64,000 bases of DNA from contig NZ_CP027732.1 of the NCBI RefSeq assembly GCF_003852235.1, forward strand, positions 2,294,001 through 2,358,000, in the 5' to 3' direction. Below are positions 53,707-62,500 of the stretch, in pieces. This DNA is from Pseudomonas sp. R4-35-07 (GTDB taxonomy: Bacteria > Pseudomonadota > Gammaproteobacteria > Pseudomonadales > Pseudomonadaceae). The position numbers were made by a program, and so were the translations under genes. How positions within the stretch are numbered: position 1 is the first letter of the stretch; the number at the start of each line of letters is the position of its first letter. The notes under the pieces were generated by a model, which worked only from the letters and a program-made list of their open reading frames with translations, was not told where the DNA came from and made no database searches.

Positions 53707-53919
53707 TACGCCACCTCCTTTTTTCAACAGGTTCAGATAAGGCTGTGACCCGCCTGCAAGGAGACGGTATCAATTTGGTTGCTTCTGAAATATTGATCAA
53801 TTCAACGATTCAGTTCCGTCGGAACTATCGTTTATTTAGATTCGGCGCCTGTCAGCGCAAAAATTCTGAACCCTGCCGCCGCCCCGCCAACCTAATGCTG
53901 CATAACCGGGAGGTGCACC

Positions 53920-54141
53920 ATGGAACTGACGTATTTCTGGATTGGCCTGATGATCATCCTGTTGCTGCTCGACCTGTGGGTCCTCAACAGCGTGTGGCGT
54001 AGCGAAAACTCTTCGGGGAGCAAGGCAGGGTGGACCGCCGTGGTCGTCTTGCTGCCGTTGCTGGGCGCGGTGATATGGGCGGTATACGGCCCGCGCGGCG
54101 TGACCAAGGGTCCGTCCTCGCCGGAGCACAGCAAGGGCTGA
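53920..54141 (+). CDS. PLDc_N-type two-span membrane protein
   Basis: The product is 73 residues: two spans (FWIGLMIILLLLDLWVLNSVW and WTAVVVLLPLLGAVIWAVYGPRG). This is the phospholipase D nuclease N-terminal domain pattern, found alone as a small membrane protein. GGGAGG precedes ATG 53920. It leads a probable three-gene transcript with the next two membrane protein genes (gaps of 13 and 9 bases). Confidence 0.85.
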   Translation: MELTYFWIGLMIILLLLDLWVLNSVWRSENSSGSKAGWTAVVVLLPLLGAVIWAVYGPRGVTKGPSSPEHSKG

Positions 54142-54154
54142 AAGAGGGCTGGCG

Positions 54155-54670
54155 ATGCGCGAGTCAAAGCCTGATGACCTGCACAGCCGCGACTATCCGG
54201 TACGCGAAGACATGCCTTTGCAACGCAAAGTCTGGCGCTTCGAGCGGCTGGGCTGGTACGGGCTGGTCGTGCTGATTGTACTGACGCTGGCGGGGCTGTT
54301 TTCCAAGGGGCCATTGAGCACCACCGAGGCACGTAGCGCCGACGGGCAGCTACGCGTCGAATACCAGCGCTTCCTGCGCAATGGTTCATCCGATGCATTG
54401 GTGATCCACCTGCAAGGCGCCGCACGCAAGCCCTTGGAAGTCGAAATCAACGGTGAGCTGTTGCAGGGCTTCAATGTGGAAATGCTCCAGCCCCAGCCCC
54501 TCAAGGCCAGCGCGGCGGGAGAGGGCGTAAAGCTGTGGATGCTGAGCGACGATCAAGGGCGGGCCACGCTGTACCTGAGCTTGCTCAGTGACGGCGTCGG
54601 CAATTTCGACACCCGGGTATCGCTGGCCAATGGCGCCACTGTGGACGTTTCCCAGTTCATTTATCCCTAG
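54155..54670 (+). CDS. Single-span membrane protein with periplasmic domain, function unknown
   Basis: The product is 171 residues. A positively charged N-terminus, one span (about 34-50, WYGLVVLIVLTLAGLFS) and a beta-rich C-terminal domain (RVEYQRFLRNGSSDALVIHLQG...) suggest an anchored periplasmic domain. It lies 13 bases after the PLDc_N gene and 9 before the DUF421 gene. In other pseudomonads I recall this arrangement next to DUF421; it may regulate or assist that protein. Confidence 0.75.
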   Translation: MRESKPDDLHSRDYPVREDMPLQRKVWRFERLGWYGLVVLIVLTLAGLFSKGPLSTTEARSADGQLRVEYQRFLRNGSSDALVIHLQGAARKPLEVEINGELLQGFNVEMLQPQPLKASAAGEGVKLWMLSDDQGRATLYLSLLSDGVGNFDTRVSLANGATVDVSQFIYP

Positions 54671-54679
54671 GGGGCAAGC

Positions 54680-55123
54680 ATGGACTCCGTCTTGCGGGCA
54701 GCCGCGATTTACCTGGTATTGATGATCCTGTTCAAGGTCGCCGGCCGGCGCTCCCTCGCCGAACTCAACACCTTCGACCTGGTGCTGCTGATGGTGATCG
54801 GCGAGGCCACTCAGCAGGCCCTGCTGGGGGATGATTTCTCGCTGACCAATGCGGTGCTGGTCATCGTCACGCTGATCGCTATCGACATCGGCCTGTCATT
54901 GCTCAAGCAACGTTCGCTGTGGTTTTCACGGGTGCTCGATGGCGGGCCGACAGTGGTGGTCGAAGAGGGCCGAGTCCTGCACGAACGCCTCAAGCGTGCC
55001 CGCCTGGATGAAGACGATATCCTTGAGGCGGCCCGGTCGGCCCAGGGCATCCTGGAGATCAAGCACATCCGCTTCGCGATCCTCGAGCGCAACGGCAAGA
55101 TCTCGGTGATTCCTTACCAATAA
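54680..55123 (+). CDS. DUF421 (YetF-like) membrane protein
   Basis: The product is 147 residues: three spans in the first 75, then a cytoplasmic alpha/beta domain. GRRSLAELNTFDLVLLMVIGEATQQALLG and GGPTVVVEEGRVLHERLKRARL are the DUF421 signatures. YetF-type proteins from Bacillus are linked to spore germination and membrane biology; their role in pseudomonads is unclear. Third gene of the local transcript. Confidence 0.9.
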   Translation: MDSVLRAAAIYLVLMILFKVAGRRSLAELNTFDLVLLMVIGEATQQALLGDDFSLTNAVLVIVTLIAIDIGLSLLKQRSLWFSRVLDGGPTVVVEEGRVLHERLKRARLDEDDILEAARSAQGILEIKHIRFAILERNGKISVIPYQ

Positions 55124-55129
55124 CCGCGC

Positions 55130-58100
55130 CTAGCGCCGTGCGCGGCACAGGCTCTGGATTAAGCTGATCAACGCATCATGGGTGACGGGTTTGCTCACAT
55201 GGGTGCTGAAGCCCGAGTCGGTGGCCTTCTTCTGGTCACTGCTGGCACCGTAACCCGTCAACGCGATGGCGGGCACCTGCTGGAGGTGGCTGATCTGGCG
55301 CAAGTGCTGCATCAGCTCATGGCCGTTCATGTTCGGCATGCCAATGTCCGAGACAATCAGGTCGAAAGGCGTGTCGCCGGCCACTTGCAGTGCAGCGAGC
55401 GGGTCATCGAACGCACTCACCTCGGCGCCTTCCATCTCCAGCAGCATATTCAGCACTTCCAGCACATCGGCCGAGTCGTCCACCAGCAGCACTTTGACTC
55501 CGCTCAAGCGCTCGTCCGAAGCGTCCGCAGCATTGGCGCGGGGCAGGCGGTCCTGTTGCTTGGAAAGTGGCAGCGCTATCGAGAAGGTGCTGCCAAAGCC
55601 AAGCCCCTCGGAGTGAACGCTGACCGTGCCACCGTGAGCTTCCACCAGTTGCCGCACCAGAGACAGGCCGATACCCAGGCCTTCGCGCTGATGGGTCTGG
55701 TGTTGGTTTTCCGCCTGGCCGAACAGGTCGAAAATCTTCTCCAGGCTGTCTTCGGCGAGCCCGGCGCCGCTGTCGATCACGTCCAGCCGCGCGTACCCCT
55801 CGGTACGGCTGACCTCCAACTGTACGCGGCCGTCGCTGGGGGTGAATTTCAGCGCGTTGTTGACCAGGTTCCAGATCACCTGTTCGAGGCGCGTAGGGTC
55901 GGCATCGACGAACAAGGCTGCCGGAGTCGTCGGTTTTTGCAGGGTCACCTGGCACCGATGGCCATCGGCGAGCACCACCGCGTAGATATCCTCAAGCGTG
56001 CGGATCAGGTCGATCGGTTGCTTCTTCAGCTTGAGCTTGCCGGTGCGCACCCTGGCCACATCCAGCAGGTCGTCGATGATGCGCGCCTGGCTCGAAACCG
56101 CTTCGCAGATGGTGTTCACGGCCTTGACCGCCTGGCCGGTGGCCTTGGTCGCCGGCAGGCGTCGCAGCAATTCGGCATTCAGTTGAATCAGGTTCAACGG
56201 GTGCTTGAGTTCGTGGGACATCACCGCGAAGAACTCATCCTTGAGGTGACTGTTGGTCTGGGTCTCCATCAAGCGTTGACTCTGCTCATCCTGGGTGCGC
56301 TTATGGCCGGTGAGGTCACGGGCGATCTTGACGTAGCCCTGCAGGTTATTGCTGGTCAGCAGGGTGACTTCGCCACTGCAATAAAACCGGCTGCCGTCCT
56401 TGCGTACGTGCCAGCGTTCGTCTTCGCCGCGCCCGTGTTCGCGGGCGGCGCGCAGCTCGTTTTCGGGGATGCCGGCGGTGCGGTCTTCAGGGGAGAAGAT
56501 CAAGTCGTAATAGGCGCCAAGCACCTCGTCCTTGGTATAGCCGAAGATCAACTCGGCGCCGGTGTTCCAGTCGGTGATGGCGCCATGGTCATCCAGAATG
56601 ATGATGGCAAAATCATGGGTGCTGTCCGCGACCAGGCGCATGCGCTCTTCGCCCAGGCGCAGTTCTTCTTCGGCCTGGCGCCGCTTGGTGATATCGATAA
56701 AGGTCAGCACCGTGCCATCGATATGGTCTTCGCTGGAGCGGTACGGCAGCAGGCGTGCGATGTACCAGCGGTCGTCCTTGCTGCTGATTTCGCGTTCGAT
56801 CATGCTCAACGATTCGAACACTGTGGTGGCGTCTTCGGTCATTTCCGGGTAGTTGAGCCGGTGGGTGATGTCCATCAACGAGCGCCCGGTGTCCACCGGC
56901 AGCATGCTGAAAATATCCGTGGCCCGTGGCGTGAACCAGCGGATGCGCATGTTGCGGTCGACGAAGACCGTGGCGATATCGGTGGAGGCGATCAGGTTGG
57001 TCAGGTAGTCATTGACCTTGTCGGTCTCTTCAACCTTGGTCTTGAGTTCGAAATTGACCGTCAGCAGTTCTTCGTTGATCGACTGCAACTCTTCCTTGCT
57101 GGTTTCCAGCTCTTCGGTGGCCGAGCGCAACTCTTCGTTGACCGCCTGCATTTCTTCGTTGGACGCCTTGAGTTCTTCGCTGGAGACCTCGGCCTGCTCG
57201 ATGGTGTCCTGCAGGTGCAACTTGGTCCGCTGCAGTTCGCGCTCCAGGTTGCTCATCATCTGGTTTTCGGCTTGGCTGATGGCGGTTTCTTCGGCGTGCC
57301 GGGGGTCGACTTCAGTTTCCTGGAAAATCACCAGGACATAATCGCTCTCGGTGAGATCGTCCTGGTAGGGCAGGGCGGTGACATCGACCACGTAGGGCAC
57401 ATGATCGCGCTCGATGCGCACTTTGCGCGACGTCACCGCAAGGCCCGACTGCTGGGCCTGGAACAGCGTCGTACGAATATCCAGGCGCAGGTCCGGGTGC
57501 ACCAGGGCCAGCAGGTTGCGCGTCATCTCCCCGGCCACATGGCGCAGGAAGCGCGCCGCGCCTTCACTCATGTGCAGGATGTCGGCGTGTATATCCACGA
57601 TGACACTGGGCGGCGCGGCCTTTTCCAGCGCGCGCAGGTGAATGTCGGCGAACGAGACCTTGTTCGGTACCTTGACCTGGGCGGCAGCGGTGGTGGCGCT
57701 GGGCCGCAGGTAGCCACCACGCGGCATGCTGGGCGCGCGGCGCATGGCCGCTGAACCGGCCCGCACGCGGAAAATGCGGTTGCGCTTGTCCACCGGCACG
57801 AACAGGTCCAGGCAGCCGTCGGCCGACTCCGAGGAGCCCAGGAACAGGTAGCCGCCGGGGCGCAGCGCAAAGTGGAACATCTGCAGGATGTCGCGCTGCA
57901 CCTCGCGGTCCAGGTAGATCAACAGGTTGCGACAGACGATCAGGTCGATCTGCGAGAAGGGCGGGTCGCTCAGCAGGCTGTGCTTGGCGAACAGGACTTT
58001 TTCACGGATCTCCTTGCGCACCCGATAGTGCTGGTTTTTTTCCTTGGCAAAGTGCTGGCGCAGGCGTGAGGGCGGCACGTCGGTAATGATCGCTTCCGGG

Positions 58101-59275
58101 TAAACGCCGTTACGCCCATGGTTGATCGCGCGCTCGTCGATATCGGTGGCGAACACCTGCATTTTTGCATCGCTGCCATCTACCGCCAGTTGCTCGGCGA
58201 CCAGCATGCCCAGGCTATAGGCCTCTTCGCCGGTGGAGCAGCCGGCCGACCAGATGCGCACCTCTTCGCGTTTGGGCACGCTGTCTTCCAGTGACTTCAC
58301 CAGGTTGGGCACCACATCGCGCTCGAGCGCTTCGAAGGCCTCGCGGTCACGGAAAAAGTTGGTCACGCCGATCAGCATGTCGCCGAGCAATGCCTTGGTT
58401 TCTTCCGGGTGCGCCTGGAGATATTCGTAGTAGCTGGCCAGATCCGGTTGGGCGGTGACCTGCAGGCGGCGTTCGATGCGGCGCAGTACGGTAGCGCGCT
58501 TGTAGTGCTTGAAGTCGTGGCCGGTGGTGAGCCGCAGTTGTATCAGGATATCCAGCAGCAACTGTTCGGCGACCGCCGCGTCACGTTCAGTTGCAGGCGG
58601 CGTGGTTTTGATCGCGGGGTCATTGGCGGTAGGCAGGGTGATGGAGCGGGCGTTGCGCCATAGCTCCAGCAATTTTTGCGGCATCTCCACCACGGGCAAC
58701 ACCAGGTCGACCATCTGGGTTTCGATGGCCGCCAGTGGCATGCCGTCGAATTCCGCGTCTTCCGGGGTTTGCACCAGGGTGACGCCGCCCTGTTCCTTGA
58801 TGCGCGAAAGCCCCACCGCGCCGTCCGAACCGGTGCCGGACAATACCAGGCAAAACGCGTGCTCTTTATGGGCATCTGCCAGGTCGCGAAAGAACAGGTC
58901 GATGGCAATATGCGAGCCGCCTTCGCGCGCCGACGGCGAGACGGCCAGGTAGCCATCATTCATTGCCAAGTGCTGCGCCGGCGAAATCACGTACACCCGG
59001 TTCTTCTCGATGGTCGTCGTCTCGGTGACCTGCAGCACCGGCAGCCGGGTCGACTCCTGGATGATCCTGTCCGCGACGCTTTGATGGTCGGGGGACAGGT
59101 GCAGGATCACCACAAAAGCCATGCCGCAGTCTTGGGGCATGTGTTCGAAAAATGCCTTCACCGCCTGCAACCCGCCCGCCGACGCGCCGATACCCACCAC
59201 TGGAAAATTCAGGGTGCTGGGGATCAGATCCTTGCGTTGCGGGACATTGGGTGACCGCGGGGGGGCAGACTTCAT
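55130..59275 (-). CDS. CheB/CheR-PAS-histidine kinase-receiver hybrid
   Basis: The product is 1381 residues. In order: CheB methylesterase (about 25-215, GIGASAGGLQAVKAFF, VILHLSPDH, SGTGSDGAVG), CheR methyltransferase (about 235-500, NFFRDREAF, WSAGCSTGEEAYSLG, CRNLLIYLD), a coiled coil (about 670-760), two PAS domains, HisKA (MSHELKHPLN), HATPase (NALKFTPSDG, GLGIGLSLVRQLVEAHGG) and a receiver (VSDIGMPNMNG). No receiver precedes the CheB part, so esterase activity is not phospho-gated as usual. ATG at 59275 is chosen; GTG/TTG at 59281-59284 are in frame. The partner receptor is unknown. Confidence 0.93.
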   Translation of the reverse strand: MKSAPPRSPNVPQRKDLIPSTLNFPVVGIGASAGGLQAVKAFFEHMPQDCGMAFVVILHLSPDHQSVADRIIQESTRLPVLQVTETTTIEKNRVYVISPAQHLAMNDGYLAVSPSAREGGSHIAIDLFFRDLADAHKEHAFCLVLSGTGSDGAVGLSRIKEQGGVTLVQTPEDAEFDGMPLAAIETQMVDLVLPVVEMPQKLLELWRNARSITLPTANDPAIKTTPPATERDAAVAEQLLLDILIQLRLTTGHDFKHYKRATVLRRIERRLQVTAQPDLASYYEYLQAHPEETKALLGDMLIGVTNFFRDREAFEALERDVVPNLVKSLEDSVPKREEVRIWSAGCSTGEEAYSLGMLVAEQLAVDGSDAKMQVFATDIDERAINHGRNGVYPEAIITDVPPSRLRQHFAKEKNQHYRVRKEIREKVLFAKHSLLSDPPFSQIDLIVCRNLLIYLDREVQRDILQMFHFALRPGGYLFLGSSESADGCLDLFVPVDKRNRIFRVRAGSAAMRRAPSMPRGGYLRPSATTAAAQVKVPNKVSFADIHLRALEKAAPPSVIVDIHADILHMSEGAARFLRHVAGEMTRNLLALVHPDLRLDIRTTLFQAQQSGLAVTSRKVRIERDHVPYVVDVTALPYQDDLTESDYVLVIFQETEVDPRHAEETAISQAENQMMSNLERELQRTKLHLQDTIEQAEVSSEELKASNEEMQAVNEELRSATEELETSKEELQSINEELLTVNFELKTKVEETDKVNDYLTNLIASTDIATVFVDRNMRIRWFTPRATDIFSMLPVDTGRSLMDITHRLNYPEMTEDATTVFESLSMIEREISSKDDRWYIARLLPYRSSEDHIDGTVLTFIDITKRRQAEEELRLGEERMRLVADSTHDFAIIILDDHGAITDWNTGAELIFGYTKDEVLGAYYDLIFSPEDRTAGIPENELRAAREHGRGEDERWHVRKDGSRFYCSGEVTLLTSNNLQGYVKIARDLTGHKRTQDEQSQRLMETQTNSHLKDEFFAVMSHELKHPLNLIQLNAELLRRLPATKATGQAVKAVNTICEAVSSQARIIDDLLDVARVRTGKLKLKKQPIDLIRTLEDIYAVVLADGHRCQVTLQKPTTPAALFVDADPTRLEQVIWNLVNNALKFTPSDGRVQLEVSRTEGYARLDVIDSGAGLAEDSLEKIFDLFGQAENQHQTHQREGLGIGLSLVRQLVEAHGGTVSVHSEGLGFGSTFSIALPLSKQQDRLPRANAADASDERLSGVKVLLVDDSADVLEVLNMLLEMEGAEVSAFDDPLAALQVAGDTPFDLIVSDIGMPNMNGHELMQHLRQISHLQQVPAIALTGYGASSDQKKATDSGFSTHVSKPVTHDALISLIQSLCRARR

Positions 59276-59562
59276 AAACACCAACCTTGGTTAACTGCGC
59301 AGGGCAAGAATTCGAAACGGGATGAGGGATAAACGAATAGCGGAATATAGCTGAAAAGCGACCTGTAACAGAACGCTTCGACACCACTCGATACCCCAAC
59401 GGGCGTTCACCCTTCGGTTGAGAGGCGTACTTTGCAAAGGTTTATTCCATCGGACGAGCGGCGCAGCCGTGCGGGTACGGTCATCCGGTTTTCTGAAAAT
59501 TGCTCTGAACTATCGGGCGCGGCCGACCCTCGCAACACTAACCACACACAGGAGGGAATCCG

Positions 59563-60420
59563 ATGAGTAACTACCCAAAACCACCCTTCAAGCCACAGCA
59601 GCAGCCTGTACCCGGCGACCAGCGCAAGATGGAGCCGATGCCCGATTGCGGTGAGCAGACCTACAAAGGCTCGGGCCGGCTCGCCAACAAGATTGCCTTG
59701 ATTACCGGCGCCGACAGCGGCATCGGGCGTGCGGTGGCGATCGCCTTTGCCCGCGAAGGCGCGGACGTTGCCGTGTCGTATCTGGACGAGCATGAGGACG
59801 CCAAGGAGACCCAGCGCTGGGTCGAGGCAGCGGGGCGCCAGTGCCTGCTGTTGCCCGGTGACCTGGGCGACGCGGCGCAGTGCACAGCCATTGTCAACGA
59901 CACGGTGAAGGAGTTCGGGCGTATCGACGTGCTGGTCAACAACGCCGCGTTCCAGATGACCTACAAATCCCTGGAAGACATTCCTGACGAGGACTGGGTC
60001 AAGACCTTCAACATCAACATCACCGCTATGTTCAGGATCTGCAAGGCGGCGCTGCCGCACATGGCCGAGGGCAGTTCGATCATCAACACGACGTCGGTCA
60101 ATTCCGACATGCCCAACCCGTCGCTGTTGCCTTATGCGGCCACCAAGGGCGCAATCGCCAACTTCACCGCCGGCCTGGCACAGATGCTGGGTGAGCGCGG
60201 GATTCGCGTGAACAGCGTGGCGCCGGGGCCGATCTGGACGCCGTTGATCGTGTCGACGATGACTGACGACATGGTGGAGAGCTTCGGTGGCAACACGCCG
60301 CTGGGGCGTCCTGGCCAGCCGGTGGAAGTGGCGCCTATCTATGTGCTGCTGGCGTCGGATGAAGGCAGTTATATCTCTGGCGAGCGCTACGGCGTGACGG
60401 GGGGTAAACCGATCCTCTGA
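59563..60420 (+). CDS. YghA-like NADP-dependent SDR oxidoreductase
   Basis: The product is 285 residues with a 40-residue Pro-rich N-terminal extension typical of the YghA group (MSNYPKPPFKPQQQPVPG). Motifs: GADSGIGRAVA (nucleotide site, residues about 50-60), NNAAF, catalytic Ser in INTTSVNSD, and YAATKGA (Tyr-x3-Lys). AGGAGG lies eight bases before ATG. Its last half is duplicated as the truncated copy at 5472-5923. These enzymes reduce aldehydes and are often induced in stress. Confidence 0.92.
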   Translation: MSNYPKPPFKPQQQPVPGDQRKMEPMPDCGEQTYKGSGRLANKIALITGADSGIGRAVAIAFAREGADVAVSYLDEHEDAKETQRWVEAAGRQCLLLPGDLGDAAQCTAIVNDTVKEFGRIDVLVNNAAFQMTYKSLEDIPDEDWVKTFNINITAMFRICKAALPHMAEGSSIINTTSVNSDMPNPSLLPYAATKGAIANFTAGLAQMLGERGIRVNSVAPGPIWTPLIVSTMTDDMVESFGGNTPLGRPGQPVEVAPIYVLLASDEGSYISGERYGVTGGKPIL

Positions 60421-60426
60421 ACAGAC

Positions 60427-60453
60427 GCATGCCCCTGATATTCAGGGGCATGC
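60427..60453 (+). terminator. Perfect palindrome terminator with tandem repeat
   Basis: GCATGCCCCTGA-TAT-TCAGGGGCATGC forms a 12-base stem. The right arm and flank (TCAGGGGCATGC-TCATAA) repeat directly at 60462-60480. Confidence 0.75.
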
Positions 60454-60482
60454 TTCATAACTCAGGGGCATGCCTCATAACC

Positions 60483-60592
60483 ATGTAGGAGCGAGCTTGC
60501 TCGCGAAGAACTCAGGCTCCCCGCGCTTATCCAGAATGAACGCGTCGCCTGGACATTCTTCGCGAGCAAGCTCGCTCCTACAAATGCCTCAA
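60483..60592. repeat. REP-like inverted pair
   Basis: GTAGGAGCGAGCTTGCTCGCGAAG and its inverse TTCGCGAGCAAGCTCGCTCCTAC enclose about 60 bases. It is the standard GAGCGAGCTTGCTCGCG type of Pseudomonas REPIN. Confidence 0.85.
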
Positions 60593-60603
60593 CTGACCTG
60601 CCG

Positions 60604-60849
60604 TTAAGCTTTATTTTTTCTGGCGCGGTGAATGCGCATCCACTCTTGATAAGCGGCGGTCCGTTGCGCGTCCGCCAGCTTCTTCGCCTCGGTGAAGCGC
60701 GCCCAGGTCGCGGTATCGCCGCTGTAGTGTTCGATGATCTTATAGGCCTGGGCATCCAATCGGTCCGCTTCGTAGAACATCTGGGTGTTCTGCGCGACTT
60801 CGTCGTCCGACGTTTGCCTGGCTGTGTAATCCAGCACCTGACTGTTCAT
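60604..60849 (-). CDS. Small helical protein coupled to DUF6555-like copy 2
   Basis: The product is 81 residues: MNSQVLDYTARQTSDDEVAQNTQMFYEADRLDAQAYKIIEHY..., helical and charged, ending RARKNKA. Its ATG overlaps the stop of the gene at 60846 (ATGA), so translation is coupled. No family is recognised. Confidence 0.7.
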   Translation of the reverse strand: MNSQVLDYTARQTSDDEVAQNTQMFYEADRLDAQAYKIIEHYSGDTATWARFTEAKKLADAQRTAAYQEWMRIHRARKNKA

Positions 60850-61103
60850 GATGTAATGCCCTCTGCCCACTGAATCGCTGCCGCGCCGCACCAGCGCACA
60901 TCCGTAATGCCGTATTTTTCCGCCATCGGCTTGGAGACGCGCTTGAGGTTGTTTTGCCCGAACCTGGGGATGACCGCCACGCCGGCATCGCAACTGGCCC
61001 AGTGCCAGGCTTCAGCGTTATTCATGCGCGCCGCACGCACGATGAACGACCTGGGCTCGCCGTGAAGTTGATACTTGATGGTGAATAACTCGTTGTTTTT
61101 CAT
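60846..61103 (-). CDS. DUF6555-like small protein, copy 2
   Basis: The product is 85 residues, MKNNELFTIKYQLHGEPRSFIVRAARMNNAEAWHWASCDAGVAVIPR..., paralogous to the gene at 49316-49585 but with a Cys pattern that differs (one Cys of the CC pair is Ser). ATG at 61103 has GGAG upstream (GGGAGTCCTC). It is followed by a coupled small gene, unlike copy 1. Confidence 0.75.
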   Translation of the reverse strand: MKNNELFTIKYQLHGEPRSFIVRAARMNNAEAWHWASCDAGVAVIPRFGQNNLKRVSKPMAEKYGITDVRWCGAAAIQWAEGITS

Positions 61104-61193
61104 GAGGACTCCCTATGCTCATGAAGTACAGATATTTGACGTCAAAAATAATTCAAATAAGTTGTCGGACAATGCGATGGCCTGCTCGCAGGC

Positions 61194-61475
61194 TCAATCG
61201 TCCACCGTAAAGGTGACCCAACCTGACCCGTCAGCCGGGCGTTCCAAGGCCACGATCACACCGCTGACAGACGTGCCGTCGGGCACGTTGACGGTGACGA
61301 AGTTGGGGTTGCCGGGCCAGGTCAGCGGGGTATCGAAATCCAGGCGAACGATGGTGGGCTTGCCGCTGCTGGTCATTTTTATGTTGGCGTTTTCGTTCAG
61401 GCATTCATCGTCTTCGGTGCCCAGATGGCGGGAAGCGGTAATGACGCTGGCAGGGCCTTGATGGTCGTAAGACAT
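61194..61475 (-). CDS. Small beta-rich protein of unknown function
   Basis: The product is 93 residues, MSYDHQGPASVITASRHLGTEDDECLNENANIKMTSSGKP..., with mixed beta composition. ATG at 61475 follows GAGGAG. It lies 91 bases upstream of the DUF6555 copy on the same strand. No motif is recognised. Confidence 0.65.
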   Translation of the reverse strand: MSYDHQGPASVITASRHLGTEDDECLNENANIKMTSSGKPTIVRLDFDTPLTWPGNPNFVTVNVPDGTSVSGVIVALERPADGSGWVTFTVDD

Positions 61476-61572
61476 AGTTGAACTCCTCATGCGCGGGGCA
61501 GCTGATGCGCCCCTTTCCTATGTGGCAAGCGCCGGCAAATAATCGTTCAATCCAAATGAGCAGCTGCCGCTG

Positions 61573-62337
61573 TCAGTGCTGGTGGGCTGCCTGGGTGGGG
61601 TCTTCGATCTGGATGACAGTGCCCTGGCGCCAGGCGTCCGCGCCGGGTGCTATGGCCGGAGCGGGGATGTCGGCGCGCGCCTGCTTTTTCCTGGCGCTGT
61701 CGACGCCCAGCCGCTGGTCCCGTTCGGCGACCATCTTCGGATCGGCTTGGCCATCGGCGGTAAAGCCCATCATCAATTGCGGAACACCCAGCGGCAGGCG
61801 CTTGTTGAGGTCGGTGTGCCAGGTGTGCCAGGTCTTGCCGTAGGTATGCACCAGTTTTTCCATCAAGGCATGCTCGGCCACCGCAGGAATACCGGGAGCT
61901 ACCAGCTGGCCCGACTTCACCTCATGCACATGGCTGTGCCACAACGCCTTCTCGGGCGCAGGCAGGCTGTTGAACAGCTGTTCGCTGATGATGTACTCCA
62001 CGCCCATCAACTTGGCGTCCTTGCGGTTGCCGTCGTAGATCACACACTGGATCACTTCCTCATTAAGAATCGCGCAATAGTGATGGGCTTCCATTTGCAC
62101 GTCGGGATGGCCGTTGTAGAAGTGGAAGCCGTCCAGGTAGGCATTGAGCGCATCGATGGGCGGGCGCGATTGCAGCAGGGCGGCGCCGGTGTCGAGAGTG
62201 CGCGTGGTGGGTGATTTGGCCTCACCGGGCGCGACGACGTTGGAGGCTGAGTCGTTGCCGGCGCAGGCGGTCAGCGCGGCCATCGACATCGCCAGGCACA
62301 GCGAAGGCAAGGCGGGTTGCAGGCTGTTGATGTTCAT
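61573..62337 (-). CDS. OBAP/DUF1264-type lipoprotein
   Basis: The product is 254 residues. A lipoprotein signal (about 1-21, ending LTACAG) is followed by the DUF1264 pattern: YLDGFHFYNGHPDVQMEAHHYCAILNEEVIQCVIYDGN, HSHVHEVKSGQLV, and EKLVHTYGKTWHTWHTD. The domain occurs in plant oil-body proteins (OBAP) and in many bacteria; the clustered His residues could bind metal. Periplasmic or outer membrane location is likely. ATG at 62337 is used. Confidence 0.85.
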   Translation of the reverse strand: MNINSLQPALPSLCLAMSMAALTACAGNDSASNVVAPGEAKSPTTRTLDTGAALLQSRPPIDALNAYLDGFHFYNGHPDVQMEAHHYCAILNEEVIQCVIYDGNRKDAKLMGVEYIISEQLFNSLPAPEKALWHSHVHEVKSGQLVAPGIPAVAEHALMEKLVHTYGKTWHTWHTDLNKRLPLGVPQLMMGFTADGQADPKMVAERDQRLGVDSARKKQARADIPAPAIAPGADAWRQGTVIQIEDPTQAAHQH

Positions 62338-62500
62338 TGGGGACTCCCTCCGTGGGGTGGTGTTGGAACACATCTAGAAAGCCTGCCGCAGTGGGTGTTC
62401 AACCGGATTTCAGTGCACGACCAAGAAGATTTGTGGAACAACCGTTCGGCGTGCCAGGTCATTTTTCATAAGTGTTCAATAGCGCGAATGGAGACCCCGG

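Noticed and set aside
55178..57754. 858-codon plus-strand open frame
   Set aside because: It lies antisense to the CheB/CheR hybrid and shows no family signature or start signal.
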